Positions 26,101 to 34,595 of a DNA stretch of 54,338 nucleotides are shown here, one piece after another. The stretch's first letter is position 1, and the number at the start of each line of letters is the position of its first letter. Source of the stretch: Actinomycetes bacterium (lineage in GTDB: Bacteria > Actinomycetota > Acidimicrobiia > Acidimicrobiales > RAAP-2); NCBI GenBank assembly GCA_021791615.1, contig JAJYWG010000005.1:1-54338 (forward strand), read 5' to 3'. A model generated the notes under the pieces. That model saw only the letters and a program-made list of their open reading frames with translations, did no database searches and was not told where the DNA came from. A program made the position numbers and the translations under genes.

Positions 26101-26732
26101 GTTTCTGACGGCGGGTAGACGGCGATCGACACGGCCTTGGACGCGCAGGTGTAGCGGCCGCTCAGGCCCGCCCGCCCGGTCACGTAGACGTACACGGTGC
26201 CCCCGGCCGATGCAGTGGCTTTCGCAGAGTTCACCAGGTACTGGTAGCCCGAGGTGATCCCTGTGGTGGGGCTCGTCACCTCGGTCCACCCCGGTGTTGT
26301 GGCTTTCGATGTCGCGCATGGGGTGGTCGGGGGTTTGGCAAGGAACGCGGGGTTGTGCGGGTCGGCCGGAGTCGTGCATGTCGCGAATTCTGTCTTGCTG
26401 CAGTACAGGGACGGGTATGTCGGGTTGGCCCGTACGTGGGCCTCGTAGTCGGCTACGCCTGCGTCTGCCGCCGCCTGGGCCGACTTTGTGACGTTCCCCG
26501 AATGCGTGAGGGGCGCCTGGTTGACCGCCTGGAGCACGAGGATGGTCGGGATCGCCACGATGGCCACGGTCACGGCGATGACGATCCCCATGAACGCCTG
26601 GCCTGCCTCGCGGATCGGGTGCGTGTGCAACTCAGCCTCCCTGGGTCGGCGCCGGTGGCGCATCTCTTCGGTGCTGCGGACGCTACGGGTGCTCCGCCTG
26701 GTGCTCCGCCTGGTGCTGCGTCGGGTGCTCAT
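23103..26732 (-). CDS. PilX-like prepilin protein with three giant glycine-rich modules
   Basis: The 1,209-residue protein has a basic N terminus made of an RST-R repeat. A prepilin-like site REAG|QAFMG follows at residues 41-49, then a hydrophobic helix and KSAQAAADAGVADYEAHV, the pattern of PilX/GspK-type minor pilins. Position +5 is Gly instead of Glu, as in GspK/PilX proteins. After about 235 come three modules (about 235-500, 540-830, 925-1140). Each starts with beta strands and glycine runs, has a Cys-containing segment such as APCVLAVAGGGGGGG, and ends GGGGSSYV or GGSSWV. This resembles the ALK-like Gly_rich domain. The ATG overlaps the upstream stop. Thr ACA codons look frequent compared with neighbouring genes. 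Likely role: surface adhesion or matrix. Confidence 0.75.
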   Translation of the reverse strand: MSTRRSTRRSTRRSTRSVRSTEEMRHRRRPREAELHTHPIREAGQAFMGIVIAVTVAIVAIPTILVLQAVNQAPLTHSGNVTKSAQAAADAGVADYEAHVRANPTYPSLYCSKTEFATCTTPADPHNPAFLAKPPTTPCATSKATTPGWTEVTSPTTGITSGYQYLVNSAKATASAGGTVYVYVTGRAGLSGRYTCASKAVSIAVYPPSETSAVSVAATSSWTSVPLPPPAVTHPKVTFSATMYGGSGGTGGTGTSDIISPGGAPGPGAALSITITGLSSTPADEDIFAGDPGKAGVSPVTGGGPGHNQGGTGYGKGGSGGYDGGGGGGASALCLESTTGPTHATACGPTTPVCTGATPNAPCVLAVAGGGGGGGETVCSGSGGGAGGAGGSMTGGSGGKGTTYTFFGFTSGDTTGPAGGGTQTGPGAKGTGYSIIFGLFSSQTGNRGTGHNGGAGVTQTTGGDSGGGGGGYWGGGSGGTGVACGGGGGGGGGSSYVDASFPGLVYQAYTAPFGTGQVFAHYTATSGDTLALTETCGSVEHFTVPKSGKLKLTVDGGAGGGGGAAGGATPAGGSGGDGSGVVVKTLAVTAGQTFTYEVGCGGGGVKRTGSTILPGSGGAGYASGGSGEKGHYKVTTPVGCGFLDLGSCTYNGTMSAAGGGGGATAVCTGTSSSCSATTLLVVAGGGGGGGMPACSGTAGSGTGGASAISAGSSFTASAGSHAGKGFDGSTGGNARDGAYGGGGASGSAGGGGGGNAGNGGSSGGGSPGGAGGQGATHNTDTYGALGVTLGSESGGPGGGGGFAGGGGGGASSCGLNGGGSGGGGGGSSWVDTTSAVALHATAGKVTVDAGSLGGRGAVNSCTVNTSEIDGLYTVCAGASAAAPGGTGSIQATLKITVTQRHAGSCSVTATAATLESTGGTTSWHVQVGGGGGASGTSGGVGGPGALVSVTVTGSSTEPIAVLTGCSGFYGSGGKGFADGGFSKPTGKTQGLGGGGGGASAICLEKAAGATTCSAAATPLCTSTTSAPCVLVVAAGGGGGGASATSCTVAGDVGGSAGSVFSGPATRTHVTLGDYAKGSPDSGGLAGGTKGKLTGTPVAANGSNGSLSGSAAGGGGGGWAAGSGGTTKTKCGGSGGSSWVATAAPGGVTLGTPTLATNTCTTTAGGTTSPSQCSGGVVYSTLKPGTVTNVAEKSIPVITSNAKLTTWSTS

Positions 26733-29476
26733 GCCTGCGTCGTCGCCTGCTCGTAGCTGCCCACGATCTCGCTCCCGGTCAGCCCCACCGGCAGGATGGC
26801 CACGTCGGCGATCAATCCATGGGCAAAGTCACTGCCATAGCGCGGGTTGTACCCGATTGATATCGGCTTTGTCGACGCGCCGACGGCGCCGCCGGCGAAC
26901 GGCGTTGTCGTCTTGCCGCAGTCCGGCTTCTCACCGACGCTCGTGGACGCCATGAGCTGGCCGTCCACGTACACCTGGACCGTGCTGCCGTTGTACGTCC
27001 CCACGTAGTCGTACCACGTTGTCTTCTTGAGCCCTGTGGGGAACGCGGGATCCACTGTGCTGCTCCACATCGCACAGCCGTCGCTCGATCCGTTGCCCAC
27101 GATAAAGAACCCGCTCTTACCCCCTGTGTTCACCTCGAGCTCGAACCCTTTCAGTGTTGTGGTCGCATCCGTGTGGTCGTTGGCCACGACCCGCGGATTG
27201 CTCCCGCTGAGCGTGGAGAACTTCACCCAGGCCTGGACCGAGAGCTGGGACGGCTTGAAGTGTGTGGCGCCGAACGGTGTCGACGGAAGTGTGAGATGCG
27301 TGCCCGTGAACTTCATCGAGTGCCCCTGGTGGGAGTTGCACGCTGTGGGGCCTGTCGCTGTGTACGTTGTGCTGGTGTTCTTGGACGCGGTGGCGATCGC
27401 AGGGTACGTGTATGTGCCTCCAGAGAGCGGCTTGATCCGAGCTCCGACGTCGGCGACTGTCTTGGATGCCGCGTCTGTGCTGAGCGGGTAGAGGGCGGCG
27501 TCCTTGGCTGTCGGCGAGGCCTCTGTCTCCCCTGTCGCCGCTGGCGGTGTCGACGATGCCCGGGGCACGGTCCCGAATTCCGCGAGCATCGGCGAGAGCA
27601 GGCACCCCTGGTGGGATGTCGAATTCCCGGTGCTCTCGTAGATCCCCTCGATCTGTGTGGCCGAGAGTGCTGTGGTGTAGAGGCCCACGTCGGCCACGTA
27701 GCCGCTCAGCGCGTCCCCTGTGTAGCAAGGGTCCCAGCCCACGGCGACAGGTGTGCCGCCGGCATGGCAGGACGATGCCGTCCACCGTCCGCCGCGCCAG
27801 GGCATGGTCGCCACCAGCGAGCCGTCGATGTAGGCGTTCACCGTTGTCCCGGTGTAGGTCCCGACGTAGAAGTACCAGGTGTCCTTCTTGAGGGACATCT
27901 TCCAGTCCGCGCTCCCGTACGTGGTGCCGTTGCCGACGGCGAAGAACCCCCCCCCGCTTGTCCCTGTCACCTCGAGCTCGAAGCCGTTGTGTGTTGCGTC
28001 GGTGTGACCAGAGGCGACGATCCGCGGCCGGTATGTGAGACCGATTGTCACCGAGGACTGGAACCAGGCGGCCACCGTGAGCGTGCTCGTCCCCGTGGTC
28101 CATCCGTCGAGCGGGGTGGTCACGTGGCTCTTCTTGGTCTTTGTGAACTCCAGGCCCTTCGCGTACGGCGTCGTCGCACTCGGTCCACGCCCAGTTGTCG
28201 CGGTGGCGCCTGTCCCCGACGTGTTCCATCCGGTGGCTGTGTGGGCAGTGGCTGTGTGGGCATGATTGCTCGTATCGCGCACGGTGTGCGCAGGCGTTGT
28301 GCTTGTGCTCATCGGGTAAAAGGCGTCGGGCTTCAAAGCCAGCATGGCCGCGGTCAGCGGATCGGGGCTGAACCCGGAGTTGATCTGGTTGACGAGGCGC
28401 ACCTGGGTGTTCAGCGCCGACTCGGAGGCGCCGACCTCGGCCGCCTGGACGGCGATCTCTTGGATCTTGAGGAGGTCTCCGCCCGCCGTCTTCTCCGCTG
28501 CCGTGGGTGTCGTGGTATGCGTCTGGGGGGACAGGTCCAAGGTCACCCCGTCGGTCTTCTGGAGCGTCGCGTCGTTGAGCGGTGTGTTGGTGCCGGCCGC
28601 CCCGCTCGCCGCGTACTGGCCCGGCGACGTGTCAGGCGCAAAGTAGCCGAAGATCCGAGGGGTCGCCGCCGAAGTGCACGTGGCCCCGACTGCATCCGCG
28701 CACGCCATCGCCACCTTGCCCGACCCGTTTGTCAGGGCACCTGTCTTGCCCTGGCAGTACTTGTCGCAGCCGATGTTCTTCAGCCGGAAGACCACCGTGG
28801 CACGGATCGTCCCCGCAGATGTTGTGCAACCTGTCAGCTTGCCGGGCCTGCACGTCGACGCCGACGTCAGTGGGCCACCGTGGCTGAGCGAGCACCCTGC
28901 GAGCGTTCCGGGGTTGCATTTTGTCCCCCAGTCGATCACCGCCAGCGTGCATGCTGTGCCGAATCCGTTGTTCGCACTACCCCCGCACGTCGCCGGCTCG
29001 ATGCCGACCTCGTAGACGGCCGGGGTGCCAGAGGACGTGTTCGGCCGGTACGCGCAGAGCACGACGTCGAAGTCGTGTGCGCTCACCACCGCGAGGGAGT
29101 CCGCCTGTGTCGCCGGAACTGGCAGCGCTGTGGGAAGCGACGGCGACGCGCTCCCCCAGCAACCGGCTGTTGCGAGCGACTCGCCGTGGGAGCTGGCTGC
29201 GTTGGCCGGCGACACCGCGCCTTTGAGGAGGTCGGTGACGTAGGTGAGGTTCACCGTGTTGGACGCGGAGTCCTTGCCCTCGCGCACGGTCGTCGACACC
29301 TGGGTGAAGACGGTGGCGACGATCACCGCGATCACGGTGAGCATGAGGGAGAAGATCCCGATGGCCACGATGAGCTCGACCAGCGACTGCCCTCGGTCCC
29401 CGGCTGCCCTCCATCCCGCGACTCGGCGAGACGAGCGCACCGGGGACCGCCGGCGGGTCCGGCTCGTCTTGCTCAC
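26729..29476 (-). CDS. PilW-like prepilin protein with two LamG domains
   Basis: The 915-residue protein begins with a basic leader and a prepilin site DRG|QSLVE: cleavage after Gly29 leaves Glu34 at +5, followed by a hydrophobic helix (LIVAIGIFSLMLTVIAVIVA). Residues to about 330 resemble a PilW/GspJ-type pilin body with several Cys. Two LamG/concanavalin-like domains follow, about 445-612 and 722-910. They share the pattern HTDAT...GFELEV, WY.YVGTY and YVADVGLYTTAL or LIADVAILPVGL. Such domains bind glycans or proteins. The GTG overlaps the upstream pilin stop and the end overlaps the glycine-rich gene by ATGA. It is exported and probably assembled by a pilus or pseudopilus machine not encoded here. 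Confidence 0.8.
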   Translation of the reverse strand: MSKTSRTRRRSPVRSSRRVAGWRAAGDRGQSLVELIVAIGIFSLMLTVIAVIVATVFTQVSTTVREGKDSASNTVNLTYVTDLLKGAVSPANAASSHGESLATAGCWGSASPSLPTALPVPATQADSLAVVSAHDFDVVLCAYRPNTSSGTPAVYEVGIEPATCGGSANNGFGTACTLAVIDWGTKCNPGTLAGCSLSHGGPLTSASTCRPGKLTGCTTSAGTIRATVVFRLKNIGCDKYCQGKTGALTNGSGKVAMACADAVGATCTSAATPRIFGYFAPDTSPGQYAASGAAGTNTPLNDATLQKTDGVTLDLSPQTHTTTPTAAEKTAGGDLLKIQEIAVQAAEVGASESALNTQVRLVNQINSGFSPDPLTAAMLALKPDAFYPMSTSTTPAHTVRDTSNHAHTATAHTATGWNTSGTGATATTGRGPSATTPYAKGLEFTKTKKSHVTTPLDGWTTGTSTLTVAAWFQSSVTIGLTYRPRIVASGHTDATHNGFELEVTGTSGGGFFAVGNGTTYGSADWKMSLKKDTWYFYVGTYTGTTVNAYIDGSLVATMPWRGGRWTASSCHAGGTPVAVGWDPCYTGDALSGYVADVGLYTTALSATQIEGIYESTGNSTSHQGCLLSPMLAEFGTVPRASSTPPAATGETEASPTAKDAALYPLSTDAASKTVADVGARIKPLSGGTYTYPAIATASKNTSTTYTATGPTACNSHQGHSMKFTGTHLTLPSTPFGATHFKPSQLSVQAWVKFSTLSGSNPRVVANDHTDATTTLKGFELEVNTGGKSGFFIVGNGSSDGCAMWSSTVDPAFPTGLKKTTWYDYVGTYNGSTVQVYVDGQLMASTSVGEKPDCGKTTTPFAGGAVGASTKPISIGYNPRYGSDFAHGLIADVAILPVGLTGSEIVGSYEQATTQA

Positions 29477-30165
29477 AGCACGCCTGTCGCGTGGTCGACC
29501 GGGCACCAGTTGGTGCTGCCGTCGGCGACGAGCTGGGATGCGGTCGGCACCGACCACGCCGGCTGGGACACGAGCGGGGCGTACTCGGTGACGCTCTCGG
29601 GCCCCGCTGCGTTGGGTGTCGCGGACTGGGCTCCCCAGGCCACTTTCACGGCCACGAAGTACTCTGCGGGGTTGAGTGTCCCTGTGGTGGCGTGCGAGGC
29701 GTCCCCCCACGAGGCCGGCTTGCTGGCCGGCACGCTCAGCACGCACCACCCCCCGACGCCGTAGATCCGGTAGGTGACGTCACCGACTTTCTGGGTCTGG
29801 AGAGCTGGCGATACCCACTTCTTCGCTGTCTTCTCCTTGTAGAAGGGCGCGGGCGGTGTCGTCGTGTCGAGCGGCGGTCCCAGCGAGCTCTTCTCGGCTG
29901 CCGTCTGCTCCTGGGTGAGGACGCCGGCCGCGATGTTCGACGCGGCGTTCACGTGGATGTCCCCCCCGACCGCCTTCACTCCGCTCTGGAGCAGGAGGGA
30001 GACCGGGATGAACACGGTGATGAGCACCGAGGTGGCGATGATGACCTCGATGAGGGACAGCCCGTCGTCCCCGCGGCGCCCTGCGGCGCGGCGCCCTGCG
30101 GCTCGCACGGTGCCGAGGCGCGCCGCTGGCGCTCGGTGGGTCACCGCCTTCCGCCCCCTGTGCAC
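29473..30165 (-). CDS. PilV/GspI-like prepilin protein
   Basis: The 230-residue protein has a basic leader of 35 residues ending in DDG|LSLIEVIIA. The prepilin peptidase would cut after Gly35, and Glu40 is at the +5 position. A hydrophobic helix (IATSVLITVFIPVSLLL) follows. The remaining domain has two or three Cys, typical of minor pilins. The GTG at 30165 is 7 nt after TATAGT, supporting a leaderless start; a GTG at 30174 would add three codons but lies inside that box. It is the first of three overlapping genes encoding prepilin-like proteins and may initiate or cap the assembly. Confidence 0.82.
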   Translation of the reverse strand: MHRGRKAVTHRAPAARLGTVRAAGRRAAGRRGDDGLSLIEVIIATSVLITVFIPVSLLLQSGVKAVGGDIHVNAASNIAAGVLTQEQTAAEKSSLGPPLDTTTPPAPFYKEKTAKKWVSPALQTQKVGDVTYRIYGVGGWCVLSVPASKPASWGDASHATTGTLNPAEYFVAVKVAWGAQSATPNAAGPESVTEYAPLVSQPAWSVPTASQLVADGSTNWCPVDHATGVL

Positions 30166-30172
30166 GTAAGAC

Positions 30173-30178
30173 ACTATA
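30173..30178 (-). promoter_or_regulatory. -10 box of the pilin-like operon
   Basis: TATAGT on the minus strand ends 7 nt before the GTG of the first pilin gene, close to the consensus -10 and fitting leaderless transcription. No good -35 is visible, so an activator may be needed. Confidence 0.5.
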
Positions 30179-30223
30179 ATCCCTGCTGGAAGTGCCGCCC
30201 AGCGCTATCACACCCGCGCGTTC

Positions 30224-30247
30224 TCACCCGGGTGAAAGTACGTACTT
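30224..30247. promoter_or_regulatory. Two abutting perfect 12-bp palindromes
   Basis: TCACCCGGGTGA (30224-30235) and AAGTACGTACTT (30236-30247) are each perfect palindromes and directly adjacent. Their near edge is about 46 bp upstream of the pilin operon -10 box and they lie past the end of thiG. The position suits an activator or repressor site for the pilin operon. Their nature as protein sites is inferred. Confidence 0.5.
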
Positions 30248-30296
30248 GAGCGCGGGCCGGGAACGGCGCACACCACGGGCGGTGGGCGATCGGTGC

Positions 30297-31130
<834 letters not shown>

Positions 31131-31143
31131 CTATTGACCTATA

Positions 31144-31161
31144 GTTGAGCTTTATCTCAAC
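31144..31161. promoter_or_regulatory. Inverted repeat between thiG and thiD
   Basis: GTTGAG and CTCAAC flank a 6-nt spacer in an AT-richer island. TGAGCTTT occurs at 31146-31153 and again as a direct repeat at 31169-31176, and TTGACC at 31134-31139 and 31175-31180. The cluster looks like a regulator site controlling the divergent thiamine genes. No thi-box sequence was recognised. Confidence 0.4.
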
Positions 31162-31210
31162 CTCTAGATGAGCTTTGACCTTTCGCTCTCGAGGAGCGGG
31201 TTCTGTCGGC

Positions 31211-31216
31211 TAGCCT
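31211..31216 (+). promoter_or_regulatory. Candidate -10 box of thiD
   Basis: TAGCCT ends 7 nt before the GTG of thiD, again a leaderless layout. No good -35 at 17 bp is seen. Confidence 0.4.
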
Positions 31217-31223
31217 CGCCTCC

Positions 31224-32099
31224 GTGAGCGACGGCCGAGCGCAAGTCCCGGGCTTCCGCTCTGGGGAGGGCGTGGGCCCCCGCGTGGCGCTCACCATCGC
31301 CGGGTCGGACTCGGGAGGGGGGGCCGGGATCCAGGCCGACCTGCGTACCTTCGCCGCGTTTGGGGTGTTCGCCACGACTGCCGTCACCGCGGTCACCGCC
31401 CAGAACACCCTCGGCGTCTCCGGGTTGGTTGCCATCGAGCCCGCCCTCGTGGTGGCCCAAGTCGATGCCGTCGTCGGGGACCTCGCCCCCGCGGCCACCA
31501 AGACCGGGATGCTTGCAGAGCCGGCGACCGTTGCCGCCGTCGCCGAGCTGGTGGCCGGCGGGACGCTCGGCCCGGTCGTGGTCGACCCCGTCCTCGTCTC
31601 GACGAGCGGGTCGGCGCTCATGGGCCCAGGGGGCGTCGAGGCCTACCGGGAGCTCCTCGTACCGCACGCCAGCGTGCTGACCCCGAACCTGCGCGAGGCG
31701 GCTGCGCTCACGGGGCGCACGGCGGAGGAGGCAGCCTCGCTCGCCGCCATGACCGAGATGGCCGAAGAGCTGCGGTCACTCGGCGCCCGGATAGTGGTCG
31801 TGAAAGGGGGCCACCTCCACAGCTCGGCCGAGTCGCCCGACGTGGTCGCTGGACCCCAGGGCATCACCGTCCTCGACGCCAATCGAGTCCCCACCGCGAA
31901 CGACCACGGCACCGGCTGCACGCTGTCGGCGGCGATCGCTGCGGCGCTGGCGCTCGGCACAACACCGCTGGCGGCGGTGTCCCGCGCCAAGGACTACGTG
32001 CACCGCGCCCTGCGCGGAGCTCGGCACTGGCGCCTCGGTGCGGGCCATGGCGCCATCGACCATTTCGGATGGTCCTGTGGTCCCGAGAGCGGTCGCTGA
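31224..32099 (+). CDS. thiD: Hydroxymethylpyrimidine (phosphate) kinase
   Basis: ThiD phosphorylates HMP and HMP-P to HMP-PP for thiamine synthesis. The 291-residue ribokinase-fold protein has [20 protein letters not shown] (about 22-41), [11 protein letters not shown], a TKTGML segment, [11 protein letters not shown], and the anion-hole motif [10 protein letters not shown]. After about 265 a short C-terminal extension follows. The start is a GTG 7 nt after TAGCCT. It faces thiG across a 120-bp region with an inverted repeat. Confidence 0.93.
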   Translation: MSDGRAQVPGFRSGEGVGPRVALTIAGSDSGGGAGIQADLRTFAAFGVFATTAVTAVTAQNTLGVSGLVAIEPALVVAQVDAVVGDLAPAATKTGMLAEPATVAAVAELVAGGTLGPVVVDPVLVSTSGSALMGPGGVEAYRELLVPHASVLTPNLREAAALTGRTAEEAASLAAMTEMAEELRSLGARIVVVKGGHLHSSAESPDVVAGPQGITVLDANRVPTANDHGTGCTLSAAIAAALALGTTPLAAVSRAKDYVHRALRGARHWRLGAGHGAIDHFGWSCGPESGR

Positions 32100-32150
32100 G
32101 CTGCACTGTGGCGCGCTCGGGCGTCGAGCGTGGCCGTATGCTCGCACACG

Positions 32151-32861
32151 GTGGACCCCGAACCCGAGCGAGATGACCCTGCTTCGCGAGGAGCAGGGGC
32201 CGGCGATGCCGAGCCCGTCGCGCCAGCCGGCCCAGATGCCCAACGTGACGCCGGAGCTCGAGCCAGCGTTGACTACTCCGCAGCCCAACGCGGACCGCGC
32301 CTCGGACCGGCGCTCGTCGTCGGGGGCATCGCGGTGGGGCTCGTGGTGATCTTCGGCGTCCTCTCCGCATTGACGTCCTCCCAGCCACAGGCCCCGCACA
32401 CGGCGTCGAGGGAGGCGTCGTCGGCCGTCGCCGGGACCACGCTTCGGGCGGTGCCGGCGAGCGGAGGGCTGAAGCCGATCGAGGAGCCCGACACACCCCC
32501 CGCCGACGTCTTGGACACGTTGGCGCTGCCCGAGGGCGCCGCCCAGGTCGCGCACTCCCGCACGCTGTCGAGCACCGGTCAGTACAGCGCGGAGATCTCG
32601 TTCACGGTGGGGGCGACCGAAGCCACAGTGGTCGCCTTCTACAAGGCGGTGCTCGACCGGCAGGGATGGAAGATCTCGGCAGTGGCCCCTGCCGGCGGGA
32701 TCGCCGGGGGCATCGAAGTCATCTCGGAGAAGGCGGCTGACGACGGGTGGTACTGGGAGACCGGCGCCGTCGTCTCCCCGACCAAGTTCAGTGGACCTCA
32801 CGCCTCCCGCCAGTCCACCGAGTTCCAGATCCAGCTCTTCGAGGTCCCCGACGCCGAGTAG
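32151..32861 (+). CDS. Unknown membrane-anchored protein
   Basis: I do not recognise a named family. From the GTG at 32151 the protein has 236 residues: an acidic, Pro/Ala-rich N terminus of about 50 residues, one membrane segment (ALVVGGIAVGLVVIFGVLSAL), a linker, and an extracytoplasmic domain. That domain includes AEISFTVGATEATVVAFYKA, a pattern seen in small substrate-free alpha/beta domains of surface proteins. TATGCT lies 8 nt upstream of the chosen start; a GTG at 32130 is the longer alternative. It may be a solo gene, about 50 bp after thiD. Confidence 0.6.
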   Translation: MDPEPERDDPASRGAGAGDAEPVAPAGPDAQRDAGARASVDYSAAQRGPRLGPALVVGGIAVGLVVIFGVLSALTSSQPQAPHTASREASSAVAGTTLRAVPASGGLKPIEEPDTPPADVLDTLALPEGAAQVAHSRTLSSTGQYSAEISFTVGATEATVVAFYKAVLDRQGWKISAVAPAGGIAGGIEVISEKAADDGWYWETGAVVSPTKFSGPHASRQSTEFQIQLFEVPDAE

Positions 32862-32959
32862 CTCCCGACCGAGGAGGACGAGGATGGGGAGGATGGGGAA
32901 GCGGCGCAGGCGCGGGCGTCGAGACCGCGACGAGGCGGCGGCACCGCCACCCGCGGACG

Positions 32960-34537
32960 TCAGTCAGCCCCGCCCGCTGCGGCCGATCCGCCGGCTGCAC
33001 TTGCTCGGCCGGTCACGCCCCGCCTGCCCGCTGCGGCCGATCCGCCCGTCGCGAGGACAGCAGCAGGAGCGGCGGCTGTACGGGAGGCGGCCATGTGCAG
33101 CGGCTCGAGCTGCGCGGCGTCCTGGGACCGGAGCATGGAGGCGACGACGAAGAAGTCGGCCGGGTACAAGAGGTAGCCGACCCGGGTGGCCGGCGCAAAC
33201 AGGATGGCCGCCAGCATGACCCAGCCGGCGAGCGACGTCGCCTGGGCCGGCGTCGCCGGTGGATGGCGCACCAGGACGCGCACGAGCACCGCTGCTCCCA
33301 GCACGACGAGCACGACCGGCAGGACCCGGTGCAAAGCGGGGAGGACGGTGACCAGCACGTGTCCCGGCAGCGCGCTGGCCGCCGGCGAAGGCACACCGGC
33401 GAGCCCCAGAGGAAACAGCACCACGTTGTAGACGAACGCGCGGACGTCGGGGACCATGAACGGCACGACGACCGGTACCGCGATCACGAGGATGCCCGCG
33501 AGCATGCGCCACGGCGCCCGCCGGCCTTCACGGTCGCGCGCCGCAAACAGCGCGAGGGCCGCCAGGGGCCAGGCCGTGAACTTCATCGACGCGACGACGC
33601 CAAGCACGATGCCGCTCCAACCAGGGCGGCGGCGCTGGGCCAGCACCACGGCGAGGAGGAGGAACGCCACGATCGGAAGGTCGTCGCCCCCGGTTGCCAG
33701 CGGCAGGGCGGCCGTGGGGAGGACGGTCAGGAACTGCAGGACTCGCACCTTGGGAGCGGTCGGGCCGCGGGCGAGCGCGAGCGCCAGCAGGACGACGAGC
33801 AGGGTCACCACGGTGAAGTAGAACCGTGCGTCGGTCAGTCCGACCGGCGCACCGGAGCTGGCCGGCAGGCCGAAGACCGCCATGAGCGGGAAGTACGGGA
33901 AGAACGCCTCGTAGCCTGGCTCTCCTGGAACGGCCGAGATCACATGACCGTGGTTGGCCGTGGCGTGGTAGGGGTCGCGGCCGTCGGCCACGCGCTGACC
34001 GGCCTGCTCGATGACCACGACCTCGGGCTGGACGTGCGATGGGTCGTTGGTCTGGCCCCGCAGGGCTACCTCGATGGAGAGGGGGAGGACCGTCGCTCCG
34101 GCCAGTACCACCACGAGCACCCAGATCCGCGCTGCCGGCCAGCGGGTCGATCGCCCCCCAACCGGCTCCGCTCCCCGCCCGCCGTCCGCCGCGCCCTGCC
34201 CGTCCGCCGCGCCCTGCCCGTCGGCCGCGCCCTGCCCGTCCTGCCCCGCCGCGCCCTGCCCAACGGCCCGTCGGCGGCGCCAGAGCAGCACCGAGAGCAC
34301 GGTCGCGAGCAGGTAGGGCCCTACGGCAATCTCACCCCATGCCCTGTAGAGGGCCAGCGTCGAGAACCCTGCGGTGACCCCGGCGAACGCCGCCGAGGCG
34401 CCGTAGAGGACGGCATCGACCGCCTCTGGAGGCCATGCGGCCATCCGCCGGCCCCAGCTCGCACGCACGTCGCGCACGGCCCGCCTCCTCGCAGCGTTCA
34501 CCCCGCTCCTAGGGCGCTCACCTCGTCCCAGCGCCAT
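32960..34537 (-). CDS. GT87-type polytopic glycosyltransferase
   Basis: The 525-residue protein has about ten membrane segments and resembles the DUF2029/GT87 family of lipid-linked mannosyl or arabinosyl transferases. The first outer loop holds QRVADGRDPYHATANHG and EAFFPYFPLMAVFG, in the usual position for the catalytic acidic residues. A Gly/Ala/Asp-rich insertion near 85-115 is coded by an 18-bp tandem repeat (34184-34237). The C terminus is Ala/Gly-rich. The ATG has GGGAGG upstream; an in-frame ATG 31 codons later is possible. Its substrate is unknown. Confidence 0.65.
   Translation of the reverse strand: MALGRGERPRSGVNAARRRAVRDVRASWGRRMAAWPPEAVDAVLYGASAAFAGVTAGFSTLALYRAWGEIAVGPYLLATVLSVLLWRRRRAVGQGAAGQDGQGAADGQGAADGQGAADGGRGAEPVGGRSTRWPAARIWVLVVVLAGATVLPLSIEVALRGQTNDPSHVQPEVVVIEQAGQRVADGRDPYHATANHGHVISAVPGEPGYEAFFPYFPLMAVFGLPASSGAPVGLTDARFYFTVVTLLVVLLALALARGPTAPKVRVLQFLTVLPTAALPLATGGDDLPIVAFLLLAVVLAQRRRPGWSGIVLGVVASMKFTAWPLAALALFAARDREGRRAPWRMLAGILVIAVPVVVPFMVPDVRAFVYNVVLFPLGLAGVPSPAASALPGHVLVTVLPALHRVLPVVLVVLGAAVLVRVLVRHPPATPAQATSLAGWVMLAAILFAPATRVGYLLYPADFFVVASMLRSQDAAQLEPLHMAASRTAAAPAAVLATGGSAAAGRRGVTGRASAAGGSAAAGGAD
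34184..34237. repeat. 18-bp in-frame tandem repeat in the GT87 gene
   Basis: Three near-identical copies of GTCCGCCGCGCCCTGCCC encode a repeated AADGQG-type linker on the minus strand. It lies in the loop after the second membrane segment. Confidence 0.7.
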
Positions 34538-34595
34538 CGGATGCGCCCTCCCACGGCTCGGGCCGATGGTACCTCCCGGCGCGTGGCACCGGCGG

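Noticed and set aside
23200..29700. Pro/Ala-rich open frames on the plus strand opposite the pilin-like genes
   Set aside because: They mirror the Gly/Thr-rich coding of the minus strand, lack recognisable domains and have no ribosome sites.
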